DNA of 39,034 nucleotides, from the NCBI GenBank assembly GCA_947501635.1, contig CANMWT010000022.1, forward strand, positions 1 to 39,034, written 5' to 3'. This document shows, piece by piece, positions 36,600-39,034 of this stretch (its first letter is position 1; each line of letters begins with the position of its first letter). The position numbers and the translations under genes were made by a program. The notes under the pieces are model-generated. The model did no database searches. It was not told the origin of the DNA and saw nothing but the letters and a program-made list of their open reading frames with translations. This stretch comes from an uncultured Roseobacter sp. (GTDB lineage Bacteria; Pseudomonadota; Alphaproteobacteria; Rhodobacterales; Rhodobacteraceae).

Positions 36600-37709
36600 A
36601 TGCTCATAGTACTCGGACTTTATTTTGGTTTGGTTTGGCTTCTTTTCTCGAGGCTGAAAGTTCTGCCATGGAATGGGTTCTTCAAAACTATCGTCTACGG
36701 CGGCGCTCTACTGATAGCTCTTGTGGTTATCGGTGCGCTGAACCACACGACCCCATCCGGAACTGTGTCTGTACAGGGCGCGGTCATCAACATAGCGCCA
36801 AACGTGTCCGGTCCTGTCACTGAAGTTGCGGTCGAGGCGAACCAACCGGTTGCAAAAGGTGACGTGTTGTTTCGTATCGACAATACCACCCAGGTAGCTG
36901 AAGTTGCTCGGCTAAAAGCTTCATTGGCATCCGCGCGATCGGCAGCAGACCAGTTGAAAACGGATCATCAGGCGGCGCTTGCGGAAATTGACTCCCTCAA
37001 AGCGCAACTCGCATTTGGCGTGCAGCGTCGCGACGACATCATCCAACTTACAGGGCGAGGCGCCGCCGCTGAATTCCAGCTTCAGGAAGCAGTATCGACT
37101 ATCGAGCAGCTAGAAGCGGGACTGCGGGCGGCGGAAGCACGCAAGGGCAGTCTTGAGCGCCGCATCGCGGCTCAGGTTGACGGGGTTGACGTTGGCGTTG
37201 TCGAAGTTCAGGAGGCGCTGACACAGGCTGAATGGGCCCTGGAACAGACTGTTGTACGCGCGCCCGACGACGGTATAGTCGCCGCTCTCTCCCTCCGTCC
37301 CGGCAATCGCGTCACGACGCTGCAAGGTGCCGTAAACTTTTTGGTTCCTGCAGACCGATTGCTCGTCGCAAGTCTGCCCCAAAGCAGTTACCCCAATGTG
37401 TCCGTTGGAGATGCAATCCGGATTGCCTTGGGCACTATGCCGGGCGAGGAGTTTGAAGCGAAGATCCGGTCAATCCCACCCGGAACACGCGAGGGTGCCG
37501 TGGACGCCAGGGGCGGGTTGCCGAGCTTGCGCGAGCTTTCAGGTGCATCCAGTTACATTGTCACTATTGAAATCCCGGAAGGCCTACCAACGGAAAGTGC
37601 AAAACTTGGTGCATCCGGAACCGCCCTCGTGATCACGGACAAGGCTGGAGCTATCTCGGCTCTCGCTGAAATCCTGTTCTGGATCACAAAGCAGCTTAAC
37701 TACATCTAA
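36600..37709 (+). CDS. HlyD-family membrane fusion protein (YiaV/YibH-like)
   Basis: The 369-residue protein starts with two membrane helices (about 1-16, MLIVLGLYFGLVWLLF, and 29-45, IVYGGALLIALVVIGAL). Then come a biotinyl-lipoyl-like half (VSVQGAVINIAPNVSGPVTE then VAVEANQPVAKGDVLFRID), a long coiled-coil hairpin and the matching second half (VVRAPDDGIVAALSLRPGNR). Two N-terminal helices resemble E. coli YiaV/YibH rather than EmrA. In export systems such adaptors bridge an inner-membrane pump and an outer-membrane channel. No ABC, MFS or RND pump is seen in this cluster. It follows the first barrel after 40 bp. Confidence 0.88.
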   Translation: MLIVLGLYFGLVWLLFSRLKVLPWNGFFKTIVYGGALLIALVVIGALNHTTPSGTVSVQGAVINIAPNVSGPVTEVAVEANQPVAKGDVLFRIDNTTQVAEVARLKASLASARSAADQLKTDHQAALAEIDSLKAQLAFGVQRRDDIIQLTGRGAAAEFQLQEAVSTIEQLEAGLRAAEARKGSLERRIAAQVDGVDVGVVEVQEALTQAEWALEQTVVRAPDDGIVAALSLRPGNRVTTLQGAVNFLVPADRLLVASLPQSSYPNVSVGDAIRIALGTMPGEEFEAKIRSIPPGTREGAVDARGGLPSLRELSGASSYIVTIEIPEGLPTESAKLGASGTALVITDKAGAISALAEILFWITKQLNYI

Positions 37710-37740
37710 TGACGATTTTATTCTTTGGGTTGGGCCTCCT

Positions 37741-38790
37741 ATGAAGCACCTCACTTGCTCATTGGCATGGTTAGCCTGTTTGGCCGTGTTTTGGGTCGCA
37801 GTTATTCCATCAGATGTTACTGCAAAAGACCTTCAAAATGCCGGTAATCCGGAAGTCAAGGAACAGACGACCAGAGCGGTTCTACCTTCTCTCAGCACAT
37901 TGCTGCCACCCGATAGCCCATTGCGCTTGAAGTTTCCTGCGGAGATTGATCCCTCGGAACCACGCGCTCCATACACACGCAGGCTGCCGTTAAGCGCTCA
38001 AGCGGCGATTGACCGAGGCGCGATCCTGCCAAAGCCTTGGGGCATATCTCTTTCCTATATCGACAACAGCCAAGCTCAGAATATTGAAGACCTTTCGGTC
38101 GCCTTGGGCAAAGGGTTTACACCGCCGTCAGAAACAGATCTCGTAGATTTACCTTTCGTTCAGATTGAGAACGCGGAAAGCAACACGCGTACGCGTCAGA
38201 TAAGGGCGGATGTCTGGGTCCTTCCGTTTTTGAACGTTTTCGCTGGCGTTGGTACTGTGGATGGTACCGTACCACTTGATGTTGTAGTTGACGTGAACGA
38301 AACCGGCTTGTGTCCTCCCATCATAACGTGTGACACAATCAGCGCGTCTTTCGATGCAAGTGTTGATACCAACACCGCTACCCTTGGTCTCACCGGGGCA
38401 TACGGCTGGGATAACTGGTTTGTGTCAGGCACAGCTTCAATCACTGACAGTTTTGGAGGCAACACCGAAGACGCCGTCAGATCTTTTTCCGCAAGCAGCC
38501 GCGTGGGCCGCCGCTGGGCGTTCGGCCCCGGTCACATTATTTCCCCGTTTGTAGGCGTGACATACTTGGACATCGATCAGGTCGTTGAGGGCACAACGCG
38601 CCTGCGTGACGCCTTCCCGGATGGTGATGACCTTGAAGTACGATACAAAGCGAAGATTTCAAATGAGGACAAATGGGCTGTGGTTGTCGGTCTAAACATC
38701 GGGTTCATTAAAGGTTTTGCCGTGTCCGGAGAGTACAACTATAGCGAAAACTCAGACCGGTTTTTACTAACCAGCACTTACCGTTTTTGA
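37741..38790 (+). CDS. Outer-membrane beta-barrel protein with long N-terminal extension
   Basis: The 349-residue protein has a signal peptide (MKHLTCSLAWLACLAVFWVA, cleavage near VTAKD). A Pro-rich periplasmic stretch of about 80 residues follows, then a barrel with strands such as TRQIRADVWVLPFLNVFAG and a terminal FLLTSTYRF. CPPIITC (a pair of cysteines five apart) may form a loop disulfide. I do not recognise the family. It starts 31 bp after the HlyD gene and is the last gene of the cluster inside the window. Confidence 0.7.
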   Translation: MKHLTCSLAWLACLAVFWVAVIPSDVTAKDLQNAGNPEVKEQTTRAVLPSLSTLLPPDSPLRLKFPAEIDPSEPRAPYTRRLPLSAQAAIDRGAILPKPWGISLSYIDNSQAQNIEDLSVALGKGFTPPSETDLVDLPFVQIENAESNTRTRQIRADVWVLPFLNVFAGVGTVDGTVPLDVVVDVNETGLCPPIITCDTISASFDASVDTNTATLGLTGAYGWDNWFVSGTASITDSFGGNTEDAVRSFSASSRVGRRWAFGPGHIISPFVGVTYLDIDQVVEGTTRLRDAFPDGDDLEVRYKAKISNEDKWAVVVGLNIGFIKGFAVSGEYNYSENSDRFLLTSTYRF

Positions 38791-38897
38791 GCAATTGTGC
38801 TGTCGATGTATGGTTGGTCTGACGAAATCTCAATCCAGTGCGAAGACGCTTTATTGCGGACAGTGATTAGCACAGTTTTATCCCGCTAGAGGGAGAA

Positions 38898-39034
38898 ATG
38901 GAAAGTCAGCTTTCCGCCCTTCGCGTAGGATGCTGCGCCACGGAACAACGTCGGGAGTGGGCTCCCTGCGGTCATTCGCTGCGGCGTGCTCCAATGACTG
39001 CTATGGGGAATACACATCTAATCTTGCAGTTTGA
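38898..39034 (+). CDS. Possible partial gene at the right edge
   Basis: The 108 bp after the last barrel show no gene or clear terminator. From the ATG at 38898, preceded by GAGGGAGAA, a frame of 45 codons (MESQLSALRVGCCATEQRRE ...) runs open to the window end. No family is recognised. The Cys- and Arg-rich composition and the high G+C of this stretch after the AT-richer cluster could equally mean non-coding or decayed sequence. Confidence 0.18.
   Translation, partial: MESQLSALRVGCCATEQRREWAPCGHSLRRAPMTAMGNTHLILQF

Overview
This window looks like chromosomal DNA of an alphaproteobacterium of the order Rhodobacterales (Roseobacter-type marine bacterium). The grounds are a CckA cell-cycle kinase with CtrA-type boxes, an IscR that keeps a single cysteine, a recA promoter with the alphaproteobacterial LexA direct repeat, a DUF6356 protein, and the gene order iscR / NifS-type desulfurase / sufB / ybjQ-like / sufC / sufD / two membrane proteins / sufS. 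The species cannot be named from the sequence alone.

Layout. Positions 1-470 hold the 3' end of a small HGG-motif gene, an AT-rich stretch with possible integrase debris, and then tRNA-Gly(CCC). Positions 596-4611 (minus strand) carry a ureohydrolase of the agmatinase family, a [2Fe-2S]/ASKHA protein like the reductive activators of corrinoid proteins, and a SAM methyltransferase. Positions 4770-21337 are core housekeeping: guaB, an RsmB-type rRNA methylase, cckA, a sulfotransferase-like gene, recA, alaS, a DUF1330 gene, typA, an SMR transporter with its Lrp/AsnC regulator, two small proteins, icd, an HD phosphohydrolase, an 80-residue protein and an alpha/beta hydrolase. Positions 21379-29431 are the iron-sulfur cluster assembly operon. 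Its promoter carries an Iron-Rhodo-type box and an Irr-type palindrome. Most junctions at the 3' half of the operon overlap, which suggests tight translational coupling.

At tRNA-Arg(CCG) (29488-29564) the housekeeping content stops. Beyond it lie about 400 bp of gene-poor DNA with a possible integrase tail, then accessory genes that appear less GC-rich. These are a membrane-anchored winged-helix-like/TPR regulator (minus strand) facing four helically phased CTCAC repeats, then a plus-strand cluster: a small coiled-coil protein, a metallo-beta-lactamase-fold hydrolase (GntH-like), a COG0523 metal-chaperone GTPase, DUF1622, DUF202, a bile-acid-symporter-like permease, an outer-membrane barrel, an HlyD/YiaV-type membrane fusion protein and a second outer-membrane barrel. 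Four of these junctions overlap or nearly abut.

How the genes work together. The suf genes build iron-sulfur clusters under iron control. CckA feeds the CtrA pathway, and CtrA-type boxes sit before cckA itself and before sufC. The accessory cluster at the right end is the best candidate for an undescribed system. It reads as a metal-dependent hydrolase with its own metallochaperone, linked to an envelope-spanning transport set that has no recognisable ABC, MFS or RND pump. Its regulator and the phased repeats between the two transcription units would be the control point. That role is inference; the gene families and sites are read from the sequence.
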